A stretch of DNA of 64,000 nucleotides, taken from contig JAHHIL010000004.1 of assembly GCA_019358975.1 (NCBI GenBank), positions 62,001 through 126,000 of the forward strand, written 5' to 3'. Position numbers and translations under genes: made by a program. Positions 8,715 to 16,787 of the stretch are shown here, piece by piece. The DNA comes from Trichocoleus desertorum ATA4-8-CV12. GTDB taxonomy: Bacteria; Cyanobacteriota; Cyanobacteriia; FACHB-46. Position 1 is the first letter of the stretch; every line of letters starts with the position of its first letter. A model generated the notes under the pieces. That model saw only the letters and a program-made list of their open reading frames with translations, did no database searches and was not told the DNA's origin.

Positions 8715-10469
8715 TCAAAATGGAGTTTTCGATTTTAGATGTAGCGTTTTACCCGATCGCGGGTGCTGGAAACGTAGCTTTCTGGCATGCAGATGTAATC
8801 GATGCGTATCTACGTCACATCCATATAAGCGATCGCCCAATATCGGTATCCCCAATCCTTGAGCATCCGCCGCATGCACCCTCAGTTGATGAGTCCGTCC
8901 TGTCACCGGAAAGAACTCCAGACGGGTAGATTCTCCTTCTCTCGACATGACACGAAAACGAGTGATACTAGGCTTGCCCTGCTGCCAATCTACTTTTTGC
9001 GAAGGGCGATCGCTGGGATCTCCCCATAAGGGTAGTTCAATCATCCCCTGCTTTCTAGTAACCACACCTGCCACAACTGCCTCATAAACCTTCTGTACTT
9101 GCCGCGCTTGAAACTGTTGGCTCAGTTGCCGATGTGTTTCGCGATCGCGAGCCAGAACTAAGATGCCCGAAGTTTCCTGATCCAAACGATGAACGGGAAA
9201 AAGAGAAGCACCATCAGGCAGGAGATACCGTAAGCGACTGAGAATGCTGTCTTGGCGATCGCGATACCGTCCGGGCACAGAGAGCAGCCCTGTGGGTTTG
9301 TTGACGACAATTAGCCACTGATCCTCGTAAAGGGTTGTTAAACTCTCTGCACTTGGCCCCCCCGACCCCCCAATGCTGGGGGGAGCAGACCAATAAATTC
9401 CCCCCAGTATTGGGGGGCTAGGGGGGCAAGACCCCGAAAGGAGAAATCCCATTAATGGTTGACATCGCTCTGCACAAGCAGCATAAAATTCTCCCTGAAC
9501 TTTATCTCCGCTAGGTGACGCTGGTCCCCACCAGAATTCTGCCATCGCTAAGGGTTTGAGACCATGCGTAGCAGCATAGTGGAGCAATTTAGGCGCACAA
9601 CAATCGCCCGTTCCCATTGGAGCGGAGTTCCCCAACACTAACTGTTCCAAAGAGAGAGACTGCCCAGCAAAATTGGTTAAATAATAAGCCTGTTGCATTT
9701 GGTTTTGTAGCTGATGCGACAAGGCTTTGCGCCGTTTTTTGAGTTCTCCTATCTTGAGGTCTTCTGCTGATATTATTTGTTGCAGCGATCGCAACTCAGT
9801 ATCTCTTTCTTGTTTCAATTGCCGTCTTTCCATCCCATCCTGACGACTAGCTACATCCAGTTGTTGTAGCGCGATCGCCAATTCTTCTCCAGCCAATCTC
9901 TCTGAGAAGATCTGACGTTTCTTTTGTCGTTGTTTTTTGCGCTCTTGATGGCGATCGCTGATCTCCCGGAAGCGTTGCTCCCACTCCTGACATAACTGTT
10001 GGTACTGCTTCCGTTCTGGCAACTCCTGGAGCGTGATGATCTCCTGTTTCCAGGCATCCAATTCTGCCACGATCTGAGCTTCTACCAACGCTACTTGATC
10101 TCGCCCAGGAATTGGAGGCACCCACCCTTCACCTTGGCTTTGAGCGTTCAGTAGACCGGAAAAAGCTTTCAGAACTCTCTGTTCTCCGGATGGTAGCTCT
10201 ACTAGCAACACCCCATACATTTTTCCTTCATGTGAGTAGGCGGCATCCTTGGCTAACCGTTGCATTAGACCTTGGGCGATCGCTTCTGCCAAAGAGGTAC
10301 GAGGTAATCTCAGCCAAGCACCCGTTTGAGGGCAATATCCTTCATACCAGTAAACAGGAGTGACATTGCTGATTTCAATATTTTTATCAACAAAAGTTGA
10401 AAGTTTATGTAGATCCGCCATATCTAGTGATAAATCTACTGCCTCCTGGGAAGGTTTTTCTGTTTGCAT
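8715..10469 (-). CDS. RluA-family RNA pseudouridine synthase with long N-terminal extension
   Basis: About 584 residues. The catalytic domain occupies the C-terminal ~210 residues, with the active-site loop VHRLDQETSG (Asp isomerises U to pseudouridine in rRNA or tRNA) and the RTHQLRVH motif. Ahead of it is a ~240-residue charged, Gln/Arg-rich coiled coil, then a Cys-containing segment (GDCCAPKLLHYAATHGLKPLAMAEFWW in part). This layout is seen in a large-form RluA subgroup. About residues 350-374 (CPPSPPILGG...GGSGGP) are encoded by a C/G-rich inverted repeat inserted in frame at about 9355-9430. ATG at 10469 chosen over the TTG two codons upstream. Confidence 0.85.
   Translation of the reverse strand: MQTEKPSQEAVDLSLDMADLHKLSTFVDKNIEISNVTPVYWYEGYCPQTGAWLRLPRTSLAEAIAQGLMQRLAKDAAYSHEGKMYGVLLVELPSGEQRVLKAFSGLLNAQSQGEGWVPPIPGRDQVALVEAQIVAELDAWKQEIITLQELPERKQYQQLCQEWEQRFREISDRHQERKKQRQKKRQIFSERLAGEELAIALQQLDVASRQDGMERRQLKQERDTELRSLQQIISAEDLKIGELKKRRKALSHQLQNQMQQAYYLTNFAGQSLSLEQLVLGNSAPMGTGDCCAPKLLHYAATHGLKPLAMAEFWWGPASPSGDKVQGEFYAACAERCQPLMGFLLSGSCPPSPPILGGIYWSAPPSIGGSGGPSAESLTTLYEDQWLIVVNKPTGLLSVPGRYRDRQDSILSRLRYLLPDGASLFPVHRLDQETSGILVLARDRETHRQLSQQFQARQVQKVYEAVVAGVVTRKQGMIELPLWGDPSDRPSQKVDWQQGKPSITRFRVMSREGESTRLEFFPVTGRTHQLRVHAADAQGLGIPILGDRLYGCDVDTHRLHLHARKLRFQHPRSGKTLHLKSKTPF
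9355..9430. repeat. C/G-rich dispersed repeat inside the RluA-type gene
   Basis: Runs of C6-7 and G6 are arranged as inverted repeats: CCCCCCAATGCTGGGGGG, then CCCCCCAGTATTGGGGGG, then CTAGGGGGGC. The segment ATTGGGGGGCTAGGGGGGC (9409-9427) recurs almost intact at 51571-51588. The insertion keeps the reading frame of the pseudouridine synthase open. Confidence 0.8.
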
Positions 10470-10523
10470 TGACAACTCTAAAGTGTGACGCGATCCAGAG
10501 GAAACTAGCTTTATAAACTCGTT

Positions 10524-10990
10524 TCAAACTCTAAGTTTAGCAATTAGAGGACGATGATCAGAAACGCTGGGAGGTGCTGTGGTTATCTGCTCAACTCGGA
10601 TGTGAGGCCTGACAAGGATATGGTCGAGAGGAATCTTGATGAACTGGAAAAATTTGTGGGTTGAAGGAGTTGCTTTGGCAGAGGTTGCATAATACCAGGT
10701 GGGATGCAAACCATGCCCTACAGCCGCATTCCGTAGCCGCGATCGCTGAGTAAAATCATGCAAATAGAATGACCATGCCGTTGTATTGAAATCCCCCATG
10801 ACAATCAGCGGTGTTTTCTGTTGTTTTGTATATGCTGCTAAGGTTCGCAGCACTTGATTGCGGCGATTAAAGTAGTTTTGAATCTAATCCAGGTGGGAAG
10901 TCTATTTAAACTCCGCTCTTGTCCTTGACTGAAAACAAGACCAAGCAAGGGAATTCCGCACTCTAGCTTTAGTACAACCTGACAACTATT
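10524..10990 (-). pseudogene. remnant of an endonuclease/exonuclease/phosphatase-family gene
   Basis: The 3' part (10524-10853) encodes about 109 residues of an EEP fold: LIVMGDFNTTAWS (catalytic Asp/Asn), then DHILVRPHI and VSDHRPLIAKLRV (terminal DH motif). Reading further upstream in the same frame gives YFNRRNQVL and then a stop near 10880. A different frame just before it reads VVLKLECGIPLLGLV, which looks like another part of the same fold. The N-terminal half with the metal-binding Glu is missing, so I call it a 5'-truncated, frameshifted remnant. Confidence 0.6.
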
Positions 10991-11022
10991 TGTAACCCAA
11001 CCAGTTTTGCATGGCTATCCTA

Positions 11023-11403
11023 TCAATGGTTCCTCAGGATTTGATTTCGTGTATTGCGAGTGATGCAGGAATCTAACGAGGTTATCAATATGGCAATATC
11101 CTGTTTGTGATCTGTTTCAGTGTACTGATTAGGATCGCGATTCACGAGAGCTTCAGCGATCGCGACCCCTCCCGCCACTACTTCAAAACGAACTTTAAAG
11201 ACAAAGTCGCCCGTCCAACTACGATACAGATAGAGCCAGGGAGATTCATAGAAAACAAACCATTTCTCCTCCATTACCTCTGGAATCACCCCAGCAATGA
11301 GCTTATTGAACTCATCTTGAGAGTAAAACTTTTCGACTGAAATGGATGCCAACTTAGAAGGTATAGGTTGGATTTCCCAATCGTCCCGTTGAGCAATTCT
11401 CAT
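11023..11403 (-). CDS. conserved hypothetical protein
   Basis: About 126 residues, soluble, with a mixed alpha/beta pattern and several Trp/Tyr residues (EEKWFVFYESPWLYLYRSWTG). No motif I recognise. The ATG at 11403 is preferred over a TTG nine codons earlier because of the ATG itself and the natural-looking MRIAQRDDWE start; no strong Shine-Dalgarno is visible for either. It lies between the EEP remnant and the divergent carotenoid oxygenase gene. Confidence 0.55.
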   Translation of the reverse strand: MRIAQRDDWEIQPIPSKLASISVEKFYSQDEFNKLIAGVIPEVMEEKWFVFYESPWLYLYRSWTGDFVFKVRFEVVAGGVAIAEALVNRDPNQYTETDHKQDIAILITSLDSCITRNTRNQILRNH

Positions 11404-11545
11404 TGTCTTAATTTGGTTCTGTGTGGCCAATATCCTAGCTCAATCACTCAGAAATTCTTCTGCTCATTCACAGTTCAAGCCAATAGCGATCGCAGACTGG
11501 AAGAGTTTTTGCTAGAACAGAGTAGCAGGCTCATTTTTAGGTTCC

Positions 11546-12940
11546 ATGACTGCCACAAGCATCAACCCCTACTTGGCTGGCAACTTTGCCCCTATCCGTA
11601 CCGAGATCACAGTTGAAGACCTCCCGGTGATCGGGGAACTTCCGGCTGATCTCAACGGTATGTTTGTTCGCAACGGCCCCAACCCACAATTTCCGCCCCT
11701 CGGTCGCTACCATTGGTTCGATGGAGATGGCATGTTGCATGGGGTGCGAATTAAAAACGGCAAAGCCAGCTACCGCAACCGCTACGTCCGCACAATGGGA
11801 TATGAAGCCGAGCAAGCAGCAGGGAAAGCTTTGTGGGGCGGTATGTTGGAACCAACGCCTCCCAATAACCCCTACGGACCCAGTAAAAATGTTGCCAATA
11901 CTGCCCTAGTTTGGCATCGCGATCGCCTACTTGCCACTTGGGAAGGAGGTGCGCCCCACGCCGTCACAGTGCCTGAGCTAGATACCATCGGTTCTGAAAC
12001 TTACCAAGGTAAACTTACCTCCGCCTTCACCGCTCACCCCAAAGTAGACCCTGTGACAGGTGAGATGCTGTTCTTTGGCTACTCCCTCCTCCAGCCTCCC
12101 TACTTGCAGTACAGCATTGTTTCTCCCCAAGGCGAATTAGTTCGCACTGTTCCCATTGATCTCCCCGTAGGCGTGATGATGCACGACTTTGCCATCACCG
12201 AGCACTACACGATCTTTCTCGATTTACCGATGGAGTTTCGGCTAGAGCGGATGCAACAGGGGCAACCTCCTTTAGTGTTTCGGCGCGATCGCCCCAGTCG
12301 CTTTGGCATCTTGCCCCGCCACGGAGACAACAGTTCTATTCGTTGGTTTGAAGCTCCCAGTTGCTATATTTTCCATACCCTCAACGCTTATGAGTCAGGT
12401 GATGAGGTAGTTTTGCTAGCTTGTCGGATGAGCGAGTTAGATGTCCTTGGTGCTGCCGATTCACCTCTACATGACGAGAACGACCTCTCTCATGATTCTG
12501 GAGCCCCTTTTCTATACCGTTGGCGCTTCAACCTCAAAACAGGTGAGGTTCATGAAGAGAGACTCAGCGATCGCCCTGGCGAATTTCCTCGAATTAATGA
12601 GCAATATACAGGTCGCCCGAACCGCTATGGCTATCTGGCTAAGAGCGCTCCCGGTTCCATGCCCCGCTTCGATGGCTTCATTAAATATGATTTCACCACT
12701 GGATCTACCCAAGTTCATGAATTTGGGGCAGAACGTTATGGTGGCGAGGGCGTTTTTGCACCACGGCCCCAAGCAGCGGCTGAGGATGACGGTTGGCTAG
12801 TGACTTATGTACATGACCAGACTACAGACACTTCCGAACTGGTAATCATTAATGCTCAGGATCTAACCACCAAACCTGTTGCCCGTATTTCACTCCCCCA
12901 GAGAGTGCCCTACGGATTTCATGGCATTTGGGTTGCCTAA
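11546..12940 (+). CDS. carotenoid cleavage oxygenase (RPE65/CCD family)
   Basis: 464 residues, the usual length of cyanobacterial apocarotenoid oxygenases. Start region LPADLNGMFVRNGPNPQF and the FDGDGMLHG motif are diagnostic. The four Fe(II)-binding histidines are recognisable in TAHPK (near 164), MHDFAITEH (near 213), IFHTLNAYE (near 276) and the C-terminal YGFHGIWV (near 458), with supporting Glu residues. It cleaves carotenoids or apocarotenoids with O2 to aldehydes; the exact bond cannot be inferred. It ends at the canonical C-terminal His motif. Confidence 0.93.
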   Translation: MTATSINPYLAGNFAPIRTEITVEDLPVIGELPADLNGMFVRNGPNPQFPPLGRYHWFDGDGMLHGVRIKNGKASYRNRYVRTMGYEAEQAAGKALWGGMLEPTPPNNPYGPSKNVANTALVWHRDRLLATWEGGAPHAVTVPELDTIGSETYQGKLTSAFTAHPKVDPVTGEMLFFGYSLLQPPYLQYSIVSPQGELVRTVPIDLPVGVMMHDFAITEHYTIFLDLPMEFRLERMQQGQPPLVFRRDRPSRFGILPRHGDNSSIRWFEAPSCYIFHTLNAYESGDEVVLLACRMSELDVLGAADSPLHDENDLSHDSGAPFLYRWRFNLKTGEVHEERLSDRPGEFPRINEQYTGRPNRYGYLAKSAPGSMPRFDGFIKYDFTTGSTQVHEFGAERYGGEGVFAPRPQAAAEDDGWLVTYVHDQTTDTSELVIINAQDLTTKPVARISLPQRVPYGFHGIWVA

Positions 12941-13097
12941 ACTCATATCCGCTGTCCAAAACTAGCTTGAATTAGCACTCAACCCATTCATAGTTAGGTT
13001 GAATACACTTGTTGTCCCAATAAGCAATTGCTGAGAAATCTGTTGATTGTAGTTAGGGCGATCGTAGCCAGGGGGATAAGAATGACATTAACTTCAG

Positions 13098-13121
13098 CTA
13101 ACACCTACAATGAAGTGTTAG
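13098..13121. promoter_or_regulatory. inverted repeat upstream of arsR (possible operator)
   Basis: CTAACAC (13098-13104) and GTGTTAG (13115-13121) form a perfect 7-bp dyad with a 10-bp spacer, 43 bp before the arsR start. Its place in the arsR promoter region suggests autoregulation, but the sequence does not match the ATCAA-N6-TTGA motif seen before the aquaporin gene. Confidence 0.35.
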
Positions 13122-13163
13122 AAAGATCACTTCAACAAAAGTCGATTTAACAAGTAGGACTTA

Positions 13164-13493
13164 ATGCCAAAAGCACCCTCTTTGCCATCTACTTTAATCG
13201 TGGCTGGTTTCCACGCCCTCTCCGATCCGCTCCGCCTCCGGGTTCTGGATTTGATCAGAAATCAAGAACTTTGCGTCTGTGATTTGTGCGAAGCCTTAGA
13301 AGTCAGCCAGTCCAAGCTCTCCTTTCATTTGAAGGCACTCAAAGAGGCACAACTGGTACAAGCAAGGCAAGAGGGACGGTGGATTTACTACAGCCTCAAT
13401 CTGCCTCAGTTCGTGATTCTAGAGCAATACCTCGCAGAATTTCGCCGCTTCAGCCCTATTTTGCCTGGTCGCATGTGTCAAAACGACTCCTAG
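13164..13493 (+). CDS. arsR: ArsR-family As(III)-responsive repressor
   Basis: 109 residues forming a winged helix-turn-helix. The metalloid site ELCVCDLC (Cys 37, 39, 42) sits just before the recognition helix (EALEVSQSKLSFHLKAL), as in classical ArsR, where As(III) binding to three thiols releases DNA. The winged region QEGRWIYYSL follows. It heads a same-strand set arsR - aquaporin - arsC - arsH. Operator candidates lie at 13098-13121 and 13567-13582. Confidence 0.92.
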   Translation: MPKAPSLPSTLIVAGFHALSDPLRLRVLDLIRNQELCVCDLCEALEVSQSKLSFHLKALKEAQLVQARQEGRWIYYSLNLPQFVILEQYLAEFRRFSPILPGRMCQNDS

Positions 13494-13559
13494 ATGACCA
13501 GCTTGGCTCATCAATTTTTTAGCAAGTCGTTTCTAGAATTCTCTTCACAGTTTTGCTGC

Positions 13560-13587
13560 TTGACATATCAATTTTTCTTGAAATAAT
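13560..13587 (+). promoter_or_regulatory. promoter with overlapping ArsR-type operator before the aquaporin gene
   Basis: A TTGACA -35 box (13560-13565) is followed after 16-17 nt by AATAAT as -10. Between them is ATCAA-N6-TTGAA (13567-13582), close to the ATCAA-N6-TTGAT dyad bound by several ArsR proteins. Binding here would block RNA polymerase. Confidence 0.5.
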
Positions 13588-13613
13588 GGATGTAGTTTCA
13601 ATATAGGCCGTAC

Positions 13614-14354
13614 ATGCGGGCAGCGAAAACTTTATCCAAACCAAGGCAATGGAGAGCAGAGCAGTTCAGGTTTATTGCTTGTCAGCGAGAGGCGATCGCG
13701 GAAGCAGTAGGAACGTTCATCTTGGTGTTTGCGGGCACCGGAGCCGTTATGGTGAACCAGCTCAGCAATGGTGCTGTGACTCACCTAGGGATTAGTTTTG
13801 TCTTTGGGGCTGTTGTCGCTGCCTTGATCTATACGTTGGGACATATCAGTGGAGCCCACTTCAACCCAGCCGTCACGCTAGCTTTTTGGGCCAGTGGTTT
13901 CTTCCCTGGCCAGCATGTACTGACTTACATCTTGGCTCAGTCCCTCGGTGCCATAATTGCTTCTGCAACCCTTTTAGTCTCTCTGGGGCCAGTCGCTAAC
14001 TTAGGGGCAACGCTACCCCTGAACGATAATTGGCTACAGTCATTCGTGCTGGAGACGATTCTGACCTTTATTCTCATGTTTGTGATCTTAGGCTCGGGTC
14101 TCGATCGCCGTGCTCCCATTGGGTTTGCGGGAGTGGCCATTGGGCTGACGGTAGGACTAGAAGCCGCCTTCATGGGGCCAATTACGGGAGCTAGCATGAA
14201 CCCTGTGCGATCGCTTGGCCCTGCTTTCGTGGGTGGCATTTGGCAGCACCATTGGTTGTACTGGATGGCTCCCATTCTCGGCGCACAATTGGCTGTCTTA
14301 ATTTATCGCCAGTTGTCTAACAATTTTCAAGACATCATTCGAGATATTACCTAG
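13614..14354 (+). CDS. MIP-family channel of NIP type, probable arsenite channel
   Basis: 246 residues, six transmembrane helices and two half-helices. The first signature is NPA (84-86) and the second is NPV (196-198) in MNPVRSLGPA. An NPA/NPV pair occurs in plant NIP metalloid channels and in bacterial relatives encoded in ars operons (AqpS/AqpN). In Sinorhizobium the AqpS channel lets arsenite made by ArsC leave the cell, replacing ArsB/Acr3; no such pump is present here. It lies between arsR and arsC, behind its own promoter-operator. ATG at 13614. Confidence 0.88.
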   Translation: MRAAKTLSKPRQWRAEQFRFIACQREAIAEAVGTFILVFAGTGAVMVNQLSNGAVTHLGISFVFGAVVAALIYTLGHISGAHFNPAVTLAFWASGFFPGQHVLTYILAQSLGAIIASATLLVSLGPVANLGATLPLNDNWLQSFVLETILTFILMFVILGSGLDRRAPIGFAGVAIGLTVGLEAAFMGPITGASMNPVRSLGPAFVGGIWQHHWLYWMAPILGAQLAVLIYRQLSNNFQDIIRDIT

Positions 14355-14376
14355 TGCTTCACTCCATTAGATTTGT

Positions 14377-14418
14377 GGTGTTGGGCGGGCTTCTATAAGG
14401 CGTCGCCCGCCCAACACC
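14377..14418. repeat. 14-bp perfect inverted repeat between aquaporin gene and arsC
   Basis: GGTGTTGGGCGGGC (14377-14390) and GCCCGCCCAACACC (14405-14418) with a 14-nt loop. It could attenuate transcription into arsC or be processed as an mRNA-stabilising hairpin; it also resembles dispersed extragenic palindromes of cyanobacteria. No T-tract follows. Confidence 0.75.
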
Positions 14419-14477
14419 AACCAGCAAAATTAATGCGGTGAACTCCTGAAAACATTATTGAATTGGAGCAAATTGCG

Positions 14478-14882
14478 ATGAAACGTGTGATGTTTGTGTG
14501 CAAAAAGAACTCTGCCCGCTCCCAAATGGCTGAGGGTTTTGCGAAAACCTTGGGGCAGGGAGTCATAGAAGTGACAAGTTCCGGGCTAGAAGCCAGCCAG
14601 GTACGACCAGAGGCGATCGCAACCATGAAGGAGATCGGGATTGATATTAGCGATCAAACTTCTGATGCTCTGAGCGACTTCAATCCAAATAATTTTGATG
14701 TGGTGATCTCCCTCTGCGGTTGTGGTGTCAACTTACCTCCTGAATGGGTGACACGGGAAGTATTTGATGACTGGCAGCTAGATGACCCCGCCGAGCAACC
14801 CGAAATCTTCCCTAGAGTTCGAGATGAAATTAAGGAACGGGTGACTCGCTTGGTGACATCGTTGCAAGGAGTAGCAGTATGA
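14478..14882 (+). CDS. arsC: arsenate reductase (LMW-phosphatase fold, Synechocystis type)
   Basis: 134 residues from the ATG at 14478, with GGAGCAA upstream. The P-loop [10 protein letters not shown] places the nucleophile at Cys8. The pair [10 protein letters not shown] gives Cys80 and Cys82, the same three positions used by Synechocystis ArsC, a thioredoxin-family fold enzyme that recycles with the glutathione/glutaredoxin system. It reduces As(V) to As(III) in the cytosol. Its stop overlaps the start of arsH by 4 nt. Confidence 0.93.
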   Translation: MKRVMFVCKKNSARSQMAEGFAKTLGQGVIEVTSSGLEASQVRPEAIATMKEIGIDISDQTSDALSDFNPNNFDVVISLCGCGVNLPPEWVTREVFDDWQLDDPAEQPEIFPRVRDEIKERVTRLVTSLQGVAV

Positions 14883-15535
14883 ACTCATTTGACCATCCGC
14901 CTAGAATCTTGTTCTTATATGGTTCCTTGCGCGATCGCTCCTATAGCCGCTTGTTGTCAGAAGAAGCGGCCCGGATCATTCAAGAATTTGGGGCTGAGGT
15001 AAAATTCTTCGATCCGCGGGAACTCCCGATTTACGGTAGCGTGCCAGACACCCATCCCAAAGTGCAGGAATTGCGAGAGCTGAGCCTATGGTCGGAAGGA
15101 CAAGTCTGGTCTAGCCCTGAGATGCATGGCCAGATTACGGGCATCATGAAAAACCAAATTGACTGGATTCCCCTTAGCATTGGAGCCGTTCGCCCTACCC
15201 AAGGGAGAACTCTGGCAGTGATGCAGGTGAGCGGCGGTTCCCAGTCCTTTAATGCCGTCAACACCATGCGGCTGCTCGGTCGCTGGATGCGGATGTTCAC
15301 AATTCCGAATCAATCTTCGGTTGCTAAAGCCTACCAGGAATTTAACGAAGATGGCACGATGAAAGATTCTCCCTACCGCGATCGCGTAGTGGATGTGATG
15401 GAAGAACTCTATAAGTTCACGCTGTTGTTGCGAGATCAGGTAGATTATCTCACCGATCGCTACAGTGAGCGGAAAGAAAAGGCTGCCAAGCAAGTGGCTG
15501 AGGTTGCAAACCAAGCCTTAGAAGCCAGTCGGTAG
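14879..15535 (+). CDS. arsH: ArsH, FMN-dependent NADPH oxidoreductase
   Basis: 218 residues with the flavodoxin-like FMN site [10 protein letters not shown] (residues 15-24) and the typical ArsH blocks [27 protein letters not shown] and [18 protein letters not shown]. Bacterial ArsH oxidises trivalent organoarsenicals and protects against oxidative stress. The 4-nt overlap with arsC indicates translational coupling at the end of the arsenic operon. Confidence 0.93.
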   Translation: MNSFDHPPRILFLYGSLRDRSYSRLLSEEAARIIQEFGAEVKFFDPRELPIYGSVPDTHPKVQELRELSLWSEGQVWSSPEMHGQITGIMKNQIDWIPLSIGAVRPTQGRTLAVMQVSGGSQSFNAVNTMRLLGRWMRMFTIPNQSSVAKAYQEFNEDGTMKDSPYRDRVVDVMEELYKFTLLLRDQVDYLTDRYSERKEKAAKQVAEVANQALEASR

Positions 15536-15878
15536 GATGAGTGCCTGAGGGTAATCATTACGATTTCTCAGAGTGTTCTGGTTGAATCAAAAACTAAAAA
15601 TTTTATAAAGCTGACCGCTGTCTAGGTTAGATAGTGGGGGCTGAACTGGGGTTCTCGTTGAATTTATGAGAGCCTCATTTCATTATGTAACAACTTAAGT
15701 TCTTTGTTAATAAATGTTGCAGCTATTTGATCCCATTGTTAGCTTGTGAGGGTTCAGTTCTGAGAGGAGTTTCTCTCATCTCTCAACCCGTGCTGAAAAT
15801 ACGATTCTACCGACTCTACAAAGTCATTCGATTCAATATCAGCTCAAAACAAGACCTCAATTTAGGAGGCTTTGCTTT
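15536..15878. other. intergenic region without a recognised gene
   Basis: This AT-rich stretch follows arsH. A 60-codon open frame crosses into the SDR gene but has no start signal or family resemblance. The only clear signal is TTAGGAGG just before the SDR start. Confidence 0.5.
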
Positions 15879-16703
15879 ATGGATATTCAAGGAAAAACAG
15901 CCCTTGTGACTGGGGCTTCTCGCGGCATAGGACGGGCGATCGCCTTGGAACTAGCTCAGCAAGGGATCAAGCGATTGCTCCTCGTTGCCCGCGATCGCCA
16001 ACGCTTAGATGCGATCGCCACAGAAATTGAGGGGCTGGAGGTGGAAGTTGTGACCTTGGCTCTAGATTTGTCTCAACCCGTTGCTGTCAGTATTGCGATC
16101 GCTCAAGCTTGGCGCGATCATGGCCCGATTCATCTCTTGGTCAACTGTGCTGGCATCGCCCACCAGGCCCCCTTTTTGCAGTCCAAACTATCCAATGTCC
16201 AAGACGAGATTGCCGTCAATCTAGTGGGTATGTACACCATTACTCGTCTGATTGCCCGACGCATGGCGGCTCAGCGACAAGGACAAATTGTGAATGTTTC
16301 TAGCTTGATGGGTAAGGTAGCGGCTCCCACGATGGCCACCTATTCCGCCACCAAGTTTGCAATTTTGGGATTCACTCAAGCTCTCAGGGGTGAGTTGATG
16401 GCTTACAACGTTCAAGTCGCGGCCTTATTGCCCTCGCTGACCGACACCGATATGGTCCGGGAACTCCGCTGGTTCCGCTGGGCCGTCCCCATGACTTCTC
16501 AGCAGGTCGCGCAGTCATTGGTGACAGGGGTGCGCAAGGAATCTGCTGAAATTTTAGTCGGATGGCAAGGTCATCTAGTCGCCTGGGGCAACCGGATTGC
16601 GCCTGGTTTATTAGAGAAAATCTTGCTGATCGCGGCTCCCTTACCTCGCCATAGACACCCCATGCAGCATATCCCTGCGGCGGATAGTCCAGCGGAACTC
16701 TAA
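15879..16703 (+). CDS. short-chain dehydrogenase/reductase
   Basis: 274 residues with TGASRGIG (cofactor loop, residues 11-18), NCAG, catalytic Ser in NVSSLMGKV and YSATK (Tyr/Lys). A strong Shine-Dalgarno (TAGGAGG) precedes the ATG. The C-terminal tail after about residue 230 is amphipathic and may contact the membrane. The loop of basic residues after the first strand (ARDRQR) suggests NADP. Substrate unknown. Convergent with treZ. Confidence 0.88.
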   Translation: MDIQGKTALVTGASRGIGRAIALELAQQGIKRLLLVARDRQRLDAIATEIEGLEVEVVTLALDLSQPVAVSIAIAQAWRDHGPIHLLVNCAGIAHQAPFLQSKLSNVQDEIAVNLVGMYTITRLIARRMAAQRQGQIVNVSSLMGKVAAPTMATYSATKFAILGFTQALRGELMAYNVQVAALLPSLTDTDMVRELRWFRWAVPMTSQQVAQSLVTGVRKESAEILVGWQGHLVAWGNRIAPGLLEKILLIAAPLPRHRHPMQHIPAADSPAEL

Positions 16704-16723
16704 TCTCCAATCTCATCTCCTAA

Positions 16724-16767
16724 TTGGCCCCAAGGGTGGAAAAACATATCTCCATGCTTGGGGCCAA
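16724..16767. terminator. bidirectional hairpin between the SDR gene and treZ
   Basis: TTGGCCCCAAG (16724-16734) and CTTGGGGCCAA (16757-16767) form an 11-bp perfect stem, flanked by AA on both sides. Its place between convergent stops fits a shared terminator. Confidence 0.7.
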
Positions 16768-16787
16768 AACTGCCCCTAAACACCAGC

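Noticed and set aside
15727-15909. 60-codon frame before the SDR gene
   Set aside because: Overlaps the SDR start and its Shine-Dalgarno; no recognisable protein.
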